Origin: Flavobacteriaceae bacterium | Lineage (GTDB): Bacteria > Bacteroidota > Bacteroidia > Flavobacteriales > Flavobacteriaceae | Assembly: GCA_013001965.1 (NCBI GenBank) | Contig: JABDLA010000095.1 | Location: forward strand, 1-43,479 | Length of the DNA stretch: 43,479 nt | Reading direction: 5' to 3' | Part shown: positions 18,040-25,417 of the stretch, in pieces | How positions within the stretch are numbered: position 1 is the stretch's first letter | Layout: every line of letters starts with the position of its first letter | The notes under the pieces: model-generated | Seen by the model: the letters and a program-made list of their open reading frames with translations, nothing else | Database searches by the model: none | Told to the model about the DNA's origin: nothing | Position numbers and translations under genes: made by a program

Positions 18040-18047
18040 TATCTTTG
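18040..18047 (+). promoter_or_regulatory. Candidate -7 element for the metallophosphoesterase gene
   Basis: TATCTTTG, a full TAnnTTTG match, 18 nt before the ATG at 18065. No clear -33 TTTG at the right spacing; a TTTA lies further off. It suggests that the gene has its own promoter rather than relying on the GH2 operon 42 bp upstream. Confidence 0.4.
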
Positions 18048-18064
18048 CATCTTAAAAATAGGCT

Positions 18065-19300
18065 ATGATTCGGTGGATCATTTTTCTTCTTATTTTCGGG
18101 GCCATTGATTTTTATGCTTTTCAGGCGCTTCGAACTGTAACCAAGAATACTTGGGTTCATGTAGCGTATTGGGCTCTGAGTATTGCGGTTATAGGCAATT
18201 TCCTGATACATTATTATGGCTTTAGCCGAAGTGATGGATTCTCACATTCCCATGGCTATGCATTCGCCTTTTTCATTACTATTCTTATACCAAAGATCAT
18301 ACTGCTAGTTTTTATGTTTGGTGAAGATGTTGTGAGAGGATTGTCCTATTTTTTTAAGAACGATATCAGACAATCATATGATGGCGATACTACTTTTGCA
18401 GAACGGCGTAAATTCATTTCACAAATAGCCTTAGGCTTGGCAGCAATTCCATTCGCTTCATTTTTATATGGTATATATAGGGGGAAATACAATTTCAAGG
18501 TCTTGAATTACACCCTTCATTTTGAGGATCTGCCTGATGCCTTCGATGGTTATCGCATAACCCAAATAAGTGATATTCACTCCGGAAGTTTCGATAATAC
18601 CAGAAAAATTGAATATGGCATTGATCTGATCAATGAACAAAAGAGTGATGCCATTTTTTTTACTGGAGACATGGTCAATAACAAAGCTGAAGAAATGTAC
18701 CCTTATTTAGACATGTTTAAAAAATTGAACGCTAAGGATGGTATGTATTCGGTCTTAGGGAATCATGATTATGGAGATTACATCCGTTGGGAGTCTGAAG
18801 ATGCCAAGACCAAAAATTTAAAGGACCTTAAGAAATTACAAAAAGATATTGGTTTTGATCTGCTTTTAAATGATAACAGATATATCGAAAAAGATGGCCA
18901 GCGCATTGCGGTTATTGGCGTTGAGAACTGGGGGAAAGGAGGCTTTAAGAAAGCAGGAGATCTTCAAAAAGCCATAGCGACATTAGATAAAGATGATTTC
19001 AAGATTTTGTTGAGTCATGACCCTTCACATTGGGAAGCAGAAGTTGTTGATGATAATTATCATTTCCATTTGACCTTAAGCGGTCATACACATGGGATGC
19101 AATTTGGGATTGAGATCCCAGGGTGGTTTAAATGGAGCCCGGTAAAATGGCGATATAAGCAGTGGGCCGGAATTTATGAGAAATTCGGACAGTTTATCAA
19201 TGTAAATCGTGGCTTTGGTTATTTAGCCTTTCCAGGACGTGTTGGAATATGGCCCGAAATCACTGTAATTGAGCTTAAAAAAGGGACAAAAGAAGCATAA
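18065..19300 (+). CDS. Membrane-anchored metallophosphoesterase (YkuE-like)
   Basis: Calcineurin-like phosphoesterase on a membrane anchor; substrate unknown, relatives include UDP-diacylglucosamine hydrolase-like and YkuE enzymes. The 411 residues begin with three or four hydrophobic helices (about 1-150), including a histidine-rich loop SDGFSHSHGY. The catalytic domain follows with all dimetal motifs in order: QISDIHSG (Asp170, His172), FFTGDMVNN, VLGNHDYGD (Asn233, His234), LLSHDPSHW and LSGHTHGMQ (His341, His343). The C-terminal INVNRGFGYLAFPGRVGIWPEITVIEL is typical of the YkuE group. Monocistronic by spacing. The metal site is complete, so an active enzyme is expected. Confidence 0.9.
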   Translation: MIRWIIFLLIFGAIDFYAFQALRTVTKNTWVHVAYWALSIAVIGNFLIHYYGFSRSDGFSHSHGYAFAFFITILIPKIILLVFMFGEDVVRGLSYFFKNDIRQSYDGDTTFAERRKFISQIALGLAAIPFASFLYGIYRGKYNFKVLNYTLHFEDLPDAFDGYRITQISDIHSGSFDNTRKIEYGIDLINEQKSDAIFFTGDMVNNKAEEMYPYLDMFKKLNAKDGMYSVLGNHDYGDYIRWESEDAKTKNLKDLKKLQKDIGFDLLLNDNRYIEKDGQRIAVIGVENWGKGGFKKAGDLQKAIATLDKDDFKILLSHDPSHWEAEVVDDNYHFHLTLSGHTHGMQFGIEIPGWFKWSPVKWRYKQWAGIYEKFGQFINVNRGFGYLAFPGRVGIWPEITVIELKKGTKEA

Positions 19301-19402
19301 TTTGTCCGAAATGCTGTATTTATTCTGAAAATCACTATTTTTATTTAATACATTGGTGCAAACCTGCTGATTTTGAAGCTGTTTTAAGTGAATAAAAAAT
19401 TG

Positions 19403-19410
19403 TAGGTTTG
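19403..19410 (+). promoter_or_regulatory. Candidate -7 element for the thioredoxin-like gene
   Basis: TAGGTTTG, a full match to TAnnTTTG, 31 nt before the ATG at 19442. A TTTT (19382-19385) lies 17 nt upstream as a poor -33 element. The rest of the 141-bp spacer shows no gene and no clear terminator for the preceding phosphoesterase. Confidence 0.45.
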
Positions 19411-19441
19411 TATTCAAACAGCTGACTTAAAACTATAAAGT

Positions 19442-19738
19442 ATGTCAAAATTTGGGGAACTCATAGATGTTGAAATTCCTGTTTTGTTAGACTTTTTTAC
19501 CGAATGGAACGACGAATCCACTTCTATGCATGCCGTGCTTAGAGATGTGGCGGCTGCACTAGGCGATAAGGCAAAGGTCATTAAGATTGACGTTGAGAAG
19601 AACAAAGAACTGGCTGAAGCGCTACGCATCAAAGGTCTTCCAACCTTAATAATTTATAAAGGTGGCGAAATGAAATGGAGGCAAAGTGGTGAACTTGATG
19701 CCAATACACTAATTGGCCTTATTCAGGAATACGTTTAA
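19442..19738 (+). CDS. Thioredoxin-fold protein lacking both active-site cysteines
   Basis: 98 residues with the whole thioredoxin outline: central strand VLLDFFTEW, strand AKVIKIDVEKN, cis-proline loop KGLPTLIIYKGGE (Pro67), and a C-terminal helix ANTLIGLIQEYV. Where WCGPC belongs, the sequence reads Trp22-Asn-Asp-Glu-Ser, and there is no cysteine in the protein at all. It therefore cannot do dithiol exchange and more likely works as a binding or scaffold protein. I recall similar cysteine-free proteins as common in Flavobacteriaceae, so this is probably a conserved family and not a decayed gene. Its last 20 bp overlap the tail of the convergent deacetylase gene. Confidence 0.85.
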   Translation: MSKFGELIDVEIPVLLDFFTEWNDESTSMHAVLRDVAAALGDKAKVIKIDVEKNKELAEALRIKGLPTLIIYKGGEMKWRQSGELDANTLIGLIQEYV

Positions 19739-20342
19739 ACGAATAACCGCGCTCAGAAAAATAATCCAGTACTTTAGGCAAGGCGTACCTCATGTTTGAT
19801 TCAGCTTTGATACTATCGTGAAAAACAATGATATCACCTTCCGAAGTATTATTGATGACATTATCGGCACATTTTTGCTCATCCAAATCTTGATCCCAGT
19901 CGCGAGACAATATATTCCACATGACGACCCGATAGCCCATTTTAACAAGTAAGTTGGATTGCCTTGGTGTGATCTGACCATATGGCGGTCGAAATAATTT
20001 TGAATCGATGAGGGTTGATGCCTTTTCGACGCTTTTAACATAGTCGCTCGCTTTAGATTTCCAGCCCTTCAGGTGATCATAGGTATGATTTCCAATCGTA
20101 TGCCCTTCAGAGATGATATTCTGGTATATATTAGGATGTTCTTCGACGTTTTTCCCGACACAAAAAAAAGAGGCCTTCGCTTTGTATTGATTTAAAAGCC
20201 CCAATATCCAATCTGTGATTTGCGGTGTTGGGCCATCATCAAAAGTTAAATAGATGACCTTGTCTGAGGCAGGCATATTCCAAACAAGTTTAGGAAATAT
20301 GTATTTTAATATCGCCGGTGTTTTGACTGGTATTAAATGCAC
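19719..20342 (-). CDS. Polysaccharide deacetylase (NodB homology domain)
   Basis: Metal-dependent carbohydrate esterase 4 family enzyme that removes acetyl groups from GlcNAc-type polymers or peptidoglycan. 207 residues. Motifs: TFDDGP with Asp35/Asp36, GNHTYDH with metal ligands His86 and His90, RPPYG at 118-122 and VFHDS near the end. No classic signal peptide is visible, though the N-terminal ILKYIFPKLVW is mildly hydrophobic. The start is GTG at 20342, 2 nt after the DUF2723 stop, so the two genes are co-transcribed and probably coupled. It overlaps the convergent thioredoxin-like gene by 20 bp. Substrate unknown; the pairing suggests surface glycan or cell-wall modification. Confidence 0.88.
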   Translation of the reverse strand: MHLIPVKTPAILKYIFPKLVWNMPASDKVIYLTFDDGPTPQITDWILGLLNQYKAKASFFCVGKNVEEHPNIYQNIISEGHTIGNHTYDHLKGWKSKASDYVKSVEKASTLIDSKLFRPPYGQITPRQSNLLVKMGYRVVMWNILSRDWDQDLDEQKCADNVINNTSEGDIIVFHDSIKAESNMRYALPKVLDYFSERGYSFKRIPE

Positions 20343-20344
20343 AA

Positions 20345-23300
20345 CTAATTTGTAGTATCTTGTTCGAAAGGATTATCAGTCTCCTCATCATCTGCCCGGT
20401 TCAAATCTTCGAGGTCCTCATCACCCATAAAATGACTGAACAATCTTAAATAGTTATTAAAGTTCTTCATTTCCGCCTCGACAAAATCGGTGTCCTCTTC
20501 GTGTACAACTAAAACATCAACCAATCCGCGATAGCGTTCAATATCAATATATATTTCTTCAAATAACCGCTGCTGATTATCGATTGGTAGGCCACTGTAA
20601 TAGGTCAGGTTTTCCTGGTATTTCGCTGCAACCGACTTAAATAATTGCCTTGCTTTCTCATTTGCGTTGGTATCATAATAGGCAATTACATAGGGTTCTA
20701 ATAACGTATAGAAACCAAATATATCGACCGGCATTTTTTCCATCGCCAGATCGGCGATCTCTTCGGCTTTATCTAATTGATCTTCATTGATCAGCTGTTC
20801 AATGAGACGGGCCAAATTACCTCTATAGGTAATTCCGTTCTTACGTGTTTCCACATCGTGATAGATGTTGGGGTCTCCACTATTACCCCAGTCCCAGTTC
20901 TTAACCATAGGATACATGATCTCGGTATCGACTCGGCCCATATCAAATGGATTGGCCTTATCGACAGGCGTGTGAATTGGTACAAGTTTGTAACACATAC
21001 CATCGAGTTGAAGATAGTCTTTCATCCAGATATAATCATCACTGCCAAAGGCTCCGCCGGTAAAATAAATAGGACGTTCCCAATTGTTGTTTGCTACTAT
21101 ATCAAGCATCAACAAGCGATTCTTTACCAAACCGCTGCCGGAGATTTTAAGATATATTGTGTCCACAATTTTGTCGGCATCCTTTTCGGCAACAATACCA
21201 TTTTTTAATACAGCTTCTTTGTCAACTGGAATACTGATATTTTCAGTGGGCAGGTAATTATAATTTAATGCCTGACGGGTGATCTGTTGCGTATCGACCA
21301 TATCGGCCAGATCAGCTTCACTATAGCCCTGCTGTCTTAACACATATTTGTACTTGGTTTTGGCATTATCGCTGGTGACAAAATTGAGGAATTCCTTAAT
21401 ATCTAAAGTGTCTTCCGTGATCAATTCCTTCATGATGTAATCACGAGTACCAAAACGATATTTGTCATGGGTCAGCTTAGACGGTATAGGTTCACTTTCG
21501 TAAGCCTTTCTTTTCATCTGGTCGATATACCAATCAGTTTGGAATAAGCTGGTATTAACAACGCGAACATCGGTTCGAATACCTTCAATCTCCTGGGCAT
21601 ACCAAAGTGGGAAGGAGTCGTTATCTCCGATTGAAAACAAGATGGCGTTTGGCTGACAGGACTCCAAATATTTTATTGCCATGGCATGGGCTGTTTCCCG
21701 GCCGGATCTGTCATGATCATCCCAATTGTTAGATGCCAGAATACCGGGGACAAGGATCAGGCAAACCAGGCTTATTGCCGGAACAAGTAATTTGTGTTTT
21801 AGATATGGCTTCAATCCATTATATATCGCATAGACACCCATACCCATAAATATGGCAAATACATAAAAGGAACCGACTACAGAATAATCGCGTTCTCGAG
21901 GTTCAAAGGGCCTGACATTCGTATAGAATTGAATGGCCATTCCCGTTAGTAAAAAGAAAACCAACAGCACCCAGAACCATTTCTTGTTGGTATTAAATAA
22001 AAAGAACAATCCTATAAGTCCCAGTATAAATGGAAGAAAGTAATATGTATTTCTTGCTTTGTTGTTCAGTACGTCTGAAGGAAGATTTTCCTGGCTCAAT
22101 CCCAGCATTTTTTCATCGATGAAATTAATCCCGCTGATCCAATTGCCATGCATATCATACTTGCCTTGAATATCATCCTGACGACCGACAAAATTCCACA
22201 TGAAATAGCGCCAATACATATAGCCAAATTGGTACTCTAACATATAGGCAAGATTCTGTCCGAAAGAAGGTTGTTCAACATCAAGATATTGGCGAAACTG
22301 TGTTAAAAACCGATTATATTCATCAAAATCTACCAGACCCTGAGCCATATTCCCTTTAAATTCAAGAACGATGGTTCTCAACTCATTCTGCATTCTGTAT
22401 TCGGGTTTGATCTCAAAATCAAGGAATCCCGTAAAATGTGTCATGTAATTTTCGGCATGTTCCTCGCTCCACATTCTGGGCAGCCATGACGCATGAGAAT
22501 CATTATAATTGGTTAATGCCCCTTCATAATCGTTAACGATGATATATTTGCCTTTTTCATAATCTTTCTCATATTTTGGCTTGTCGTCAATATAGGGCTC
22601 ATTATCATCAAGCCCGGAGTACTGATTAGAGAATTGAGGGCCATAGAATAAATGCGTTTTTGGATATTGCTCCAGGTTATAATAGGCCAATAATTCCCGG
22701 GCACTCGACGGGTCATTTTCATTAATGACAACATCAGCATTCGCACGAATTGGAAGCATCAGCCATGAAGAAAAACCAATGAATATGAACAGTAAACACA
22801 ATAAAATCGTATTAGCAAGTTTTAATTGTTTGTCCCGTGTTCGTTTGAGCAAGTAATAGAACAGTCCAATAAAAATAAGTCCACATATCACAGTTCCGGA
22901 ATGAAATGGAAGTCCAAATGTATTCACAATGGTGACTTCCATCCAGCCAAAGACCTTTAATGTAGATGGCAACAATAATTTAAAAATAAAGGCCAGAATG
23001 CCAACAACAATTAGATTGGCAATGATGAAATTTTTTACGGTGACCTTTTCGTAATTCTTGAAGTAAAAGATCAGTCCGATAGCCGGAATGGTGAGCAATC
23101 CCATAAAATGAACCCCAAAGGAAAGCCCAATGATGAATGCAATAAGAATCAACCATTTATTACCTCTTGGCGTATGCATGTCCTGTTCCCATCGCAGACC
23201 CAAATAAAACATAACGGACATGATCAAAGTCGCCATGGCATAAACCTCGGTTTCAACAGCATTGAACCAGAAAGAATCAGTAAATGTAAATGCTAAACTT

Positions 23301-23683
23301 CCAACTAAGGCCGAGGCCAAAATAGCCTGCCCCTTCGCGCTGCTTACATTATTCTTGGTATCAACCAGCTTTCTTAAAATAAGACTGATCGACCAGAATA
23401 AAAATAAAATTGTAAACGCACTGGCTACCGCACTCATCATGTTCAACATAAAACCAACCTGAGTAGGATCGGTTGCAAACAAGGAGAAGAAGGCTCCCAT
23501 CATTTGAAAGAATGGTGCTCCTGGCGGATGACCAACCTGTAACTTGGCTGAAGTCAAAATGTATTCCCCGGCGTCCCAGAAACTTACTGTGGGCTCAACT
23601 GTTAAACCGTATGTAATTAATGCTATTAAAAAAACAAGCCAACCTAAAATGGTATTCCATTTTTTAAAGGTGATCTCAGACAT
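20345..23683 (-). CDS. DUF2723 polytopic membrane protein (TMEM260-like, GT-C type)
   Basis: Large membrane protein, 1112 residues, common in Bacteroidota. The first half holds about a dozen hydrophobic helices; the first loop has the acidic GT-C style motif SFWDAGEYI and GHPPGAPFFQMMGAFF, and a later loop has SFWFNAVETEVYAM. A long soluble domain with NNWDDHDRSGRETAHAMA, NAILFSIGDNDSFPLWYAQE and YLPTENISIPVD follows. The C-terminus is acidic. The human relative TMEM260 is a protein O-mannosyltransferase, so a lipid-linked sugar transferase acting on exported proteins is plausible, but for bacterial members this is inference. First gene of an operon with the NodB-type deacetylase. TATTTTTA on the minus strand upstream is a possible -7 element. 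Confidence 0.88.
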   Translation of the reverse strand: MSEITFKKWNTILGWLVFLIALITYGLTVEPTVSFWDAGEYILTSAKLQVGHPPGAPFFQMMGAFFSLFATDPTQVGFMLNMMSAVASAFTILFLFWSISLILRKLVDTKNNVSSAKGQAILASALVGSLAFTFTDSFWFNAVETEVYAMATLIMSVMFYLGLRWEQDMHTPRGNKWLILIAFIIGLSFGVHFMGLLTIPAIGLIFYFKNYEKVTVKNFIIANLIVVGILAFIFKLLLPSTLKVFGWMEVTIVNTFGLPFHSGTVICGLIFIGLFYYLLKRTRDKQLKLANTILLCLLFIFIGFSSWLMLPIRANADVVINENDPSSARELLAYYNLEQYPKTHLFYGPQFSNQYSGLDDNEPYIDDKPKYEKDYEKGKYIIVNDYEGALTNYNDSHASWLPRMWSEEHAENYMTHFTGFLDFEIKPEYRMQNELRTIVLEFKGNMAQGLVDFDEYNRFLTQFRQYLDVEQPSFGQNLAYMLEYQFGYMYWRYFMWNFVGRQDDIQGKYDMHGNWISGINFIDEKMLGLSQENLPSDVLNNKARNTYYFLPFILGLIGLFFLFNTNKKWFWVLLVFFLLTGMAIQFYTNVRPFEPRERDYSVVGSFYVFAIFMGMGVYAIYNGLKPYLKHKLLVPAISLVCLILVPGILASNNWDDHDRSGRETAHAMAIKYLESCQPNAILFSIGDNDSFPLWYAQEIEGIRTDVRVVNTSLFQTDWYIDQMKRKAYESEPIPSKLTHDKYRFGTRDYIMKELITEDTLDIKEFLNFVTSDNAKTKYKYVLRQQGYSEADLADMVDTQQITRQALNYNYLPTENISIPVDKEAVLKNGIVAEKDADKIVDTIYLKISGSGLVKNRLLMLDIVANNNWERPIYFTGGAFGSDDYIWMKDYLQLDGMCYKLVPIHTPVDKANPFDMGRVDTEIMYPMVKNWDWGNSGDPNIYHDVETRKNGITYRGNLARLIEQLINEDQLDKAEEIADLAMEKMPVDIFGFYTLLEPYVIAYYDTNANEKARQLFKSVAAKYQENLTYYSGLPIDNQQRLFEEIYIDIERYRGLVDVLVVHEEDTDFVEAEMKNFNNYLRLFSHFMGDEDLEDLNRADDEETDNPFEQDTTN

Positions 23684-23785
23684 ATTGAAAGTTATATTTC
23701 TCGTGGCGAATTTAACAATAAAAATATTACGCTTAAAGTTTTTAAGTAAACGTTAAGTATTTGCACTTATTTTCTTTGTAATTTG

Positions 23786-23816
23786 TTTGTGCAACTAAAA
23801 CTTTGTTCTAAATTTG
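23786..23816 (+). promoter_or_regulatory. Promoter of the tRNA-Gln gene
   Basis: TTTG (23786-23789), 19 nt, TAAATTTG (23809-23816): both elements match the Bacteroidota housekeeping consensus exactly, 17 nt before the mature tRNA 5' end. The clearest promoter in the window. Confidence 0.75.
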
Positions 23817-23833
23817 CAACCGCAATAATGCAC

Positions 23834-23906
23834 TGGCCTATGGTGTAACTGGCAACACGTCTGGTTTTGGTCCAGAAGAGTCTAGGTTCGAGCCCTAGTA
23901 GGCCAA
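23834..23906 (+). tRNA. tRNA-Gln (anticodon TTG)
   Basis: Full cloverleaf by eye: 7-bp acceptor TGGCCTA / TAGGCCA, D arm GTGT ... ACAC, anticodon arm TCTGG - TTTTGGT - CCAGA giving anticodon TTG, T arm CTAGG - TTCGAGC - CCTAG, discriminator A at 23906. CCA is not encoded. Single tRNA unit between its own promoter and terminator. Confidence 0.97.
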
Positions 23907-23907
23907 C

Positions 23908-23938
23908 AAAAAACCCAACATTTAATGTTGGGTTTTTT
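23908..23938 (+). terminator. Intrinsic terminator after tRNA-Gln
   Basis: Stem CCCAACAT / ATGTTGGG with a three-base loop, extended by an A6 tract on the left pairing with a T7 tract on the right (14 bp in all). Near symmetry means that it can also serve the minus-strand stress protein gene ending at 23968. Confidence 0.9.
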
Positions 23939-23967
23939 TATTGTTTTAATTCATTAAAGGACCTTTT

Positions 23968-24792
23968 TTAAATCTTAAAAGTAACCACAGGCCGTTTGGC
24001 ATGATTCACAAGATCTTCACTGATACTGCCATTAAAAAAGTGGGCAATACCCTGTCGGCCATGAGTACTTATACCAATAAGGTCGGCATTAATACTCTGT
24101 GAAAAATTCAGTATACCCTGCTCTACGCTTTCATCGTTGTAAATGTTTATCGAATAATTGTCATAGCCATGTTCTTTGGTAAAATTTGATATACGCTCCT
24201 TGGCCTGGGCAGTAGTTGTAAAATTATTGGCTGTATTCACCATGACCAAATGCATTTTGGCATCAAAGGTTTTGGCCATTTCCGCAGCCTGTTTATAGGT
24301 GTCCTTATTGTCATTTTTAAAATCGGACGCAAAAACGAAATCGTTGATCTCAAAATTATCGTGGGCATTTTTGATCACCAAAACAGGGATGTCTGACGTG
24401 CGCACCACCTTTTCGGTATTTGAGCCAATAAATATTTCCTTTATGCCGCTCACGCCATGACTGCCCATAACGATGAGATCGATATCCTTCTTTTTACAGG
24501 TCTCAATGAGCGCTGAAAAGGATTGGTGAAATTCGACGGTTTCGTGAACTGTAATGCCATCGAGAAATTCCTTGGCCATGACCTCCTTAAATCGTTTGTG
24601 AGCGAGTTTCATAAAAAAGACAGCTTCCGGAAGGTCAGAATGCGTACTCAAGGCATCAACCTGGTATAGTGGCAACTCTAAAAGATGAAGTAAATAAATT
24701 TCGGCATCATGTTTTCTTGCTAACTGAGCGGCAACATGAAGCGCATTTTCTGCTTGCTCAGAAAAATCGGTAGGTACGAGAATTTTTTTCAT
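23968..24792 (-). CDS. Universal stress protein, tandem UspA domains
   Basis: Cytoplasmic stress protein of 274 residues with two UspA folds. Domain 1 (about 1-140) starts MKKILVPTDFSEQAENAL and has the nucleotide loop MGSHGVSGIKEIFIGSNTEKV, which fits the G-2x-G-9x-G-S/T ATP motif; it ends PVLVIK. Domain 2 (about 150-274) starts FVFASDFKNDNKDTYKQAA and has ISTHGRQGIAHFFNGSISEDL, also with the loop, then PVVTFKI. ATP binding in both halves is therefore possible. It is divergent from rimP, with back-to-back promoter-like elements (24817-24847 and 24850-24882). Physiological trigger unknown. Confidence 0.93.
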   Translation of the reverse strand: MKKILVPTDFSEQAENALHVAAQLARKHDAEIYLLHLLELPLYQVDALSTHSDLPEAVFFMKLAHKRFKEVMAKEFLDGITVHETVEFHQSFSALIETCKKKDIDLIVMGSHGVSGIKEIFIGSNTEKVVRTSDIPVLVIKNAHDNFEINDFVFASDFKNDNKDTYKQAAEMAKTFDAKMHLVMVNTANNFTTTAQAKERISNFTKEHGYDNYSINIYNDESVEQGILNFSQSINADLIGISTHGRQGIAHFFNGSISEDLVNHAKRPVVTFKI

Positions 24793-24816
24793 TCTGATGG
24801 TTTCTATTAATCTCTA

Positions 24817-24847
24817 TAAATTTAACAATAAAAAATGAGTTTTTAAA
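24817..24847 (-). promoter_or_regulatory. Candidate promoter for the universal stress protein gene
   Basis: On the minus strand TTTA (24847-24844), 19 nt, TAAATTTA (24824-24817), each one base off consensus, 25 nt before the ATG. It is adjacent to, and only 2 bp from, the divergent rimP promoter element. Confidence 0.4.
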
Positions 24848-24849
24848 CA

Positions 24850-24882
24850 CTTGTATTAGTCAATATAAAAGTTGTATATTTG
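24850..24882 (+). promoter_or_regulatory. Promoter of the rimP-nusA-infB operon
   Basis: CTTG (24850-24853), 21 nt, TATATTTG (24875-24882); the -7 element is a full match. Transcription would start near 24888, leaving a leader of about 55 nt that consists mainly of the hairpin at 24908-24928. Confidence 0.65.
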
Positions 24883-24907
24883 CAACGCTGTAGGAAAAAG
24901 AAGATAT

Positions 24908-24933
24908 GAGGGGACGAGAAGTCCCCTCTTTTT
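24908..24933 (+). promoter_or_regulatory. Terminator-like leader hairpin (possible attenuator) before rimP
   Basis: Perfect GC-rich 8-bp stem GAGGGGAC / GTCCCCTC with loop GAGAA, directly followed by T5. It has the form of an intrinsic terminator, yet it lies between the promoter and the rimP ATG (24944). A 22-codon reading frame starts at ATG 24906 (MRGREVPSFYTKK..., stop 24972-24974), runs through the hairpin and overlaps rimP in another frame, so a leader peptide is conceivable. In E. coli, the rimP-nusA-infB operon is known to be autoregulated by NusA through leader termination; a comparable function here is inferred. Confidence 0.65.
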
Positions 24934-24943
24934 ATACAAAAAA

Positions 24944-25408
24944 ATGTTTGAAAATAAAGTTAAAGGCTTATTAGAAGCGAGTCTTGAAGAAAGAAAAGAC
25001 TTGTTTTTAATTGATTTTAATATTTCTGAGAACAACAAAATAAAGATCGTTATCGATGGCGACAAGGGTGTTTTGGTTGAAGACTGTGTTTTTATCAGCA
25101 GAGGCATAGAACATAACCTGGATAGAGATGACGTTGATTTTTCAATCGAGGTGACATCGGCCGGAGCAACAACACCATTACAGCATTTAAGACAGTATAA
25201 AAAGAACATTGGTCGATCTTTAGAGGTTAGGACAACAGACAATAAAAAGTACGATGCGAATCTTATTGATGCTGATGATCAAGCCATTACTTTACGTTGG
25301 AAGACACGTGAACCCAAACCCGTTGGGAAAGGAAAGGTAACGGTTACCAAAGAGCTAAAATTGGATTATTCATCGATAGAACAAGCAAAAGTTAAGATAA
25401 AATTTTAA
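24944..25408 (+). CDS. rimP: Ribosome maturation factor RimP
   Basis: Assembly factor for the 30S subunit, 154 residues. The start at 24944 (MFENKVKGLLEASLEERKD) is chosen because an upstream in-frame extension to 24872 would begin before the inferred transcription start and cross the leader hairpin. The N-terminal domain carries KIVIDGDKGVLVEDCVFISR and the SIEVTSAGATTPL motif, the Flavobacterial version of the usual EVSSPG; the C-terminal SH3-like domain starts about residue 90 (YKKNIGRSLEVRT). It is followed after 9 nt by nusA and forms the classic rimP-nusA-infB operon. Confidence 0.93.
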   Translation: MFENKVKGLLEASLEERKDLFLIDFNISENNKIKIVIDGDKGVLVEDCVFISRGIEHNLDRDDVDFSIEVTSAGATTPLQHLRQYKKNIGRSLEVRTTDNKKYDANLIDADDQAITLRWKTREPKPVGKGKVTVTKELKLDYSSIEQAKVKIKF

Positions 25409-25417
25409 TCAAGAATT

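Noticed and set aside
24872-24943. N-terminal extension of rimP from 24872
   Set aside because: It overlaps the -7 element and crosses the leader hairpin; the extra residues are unlike RimP.
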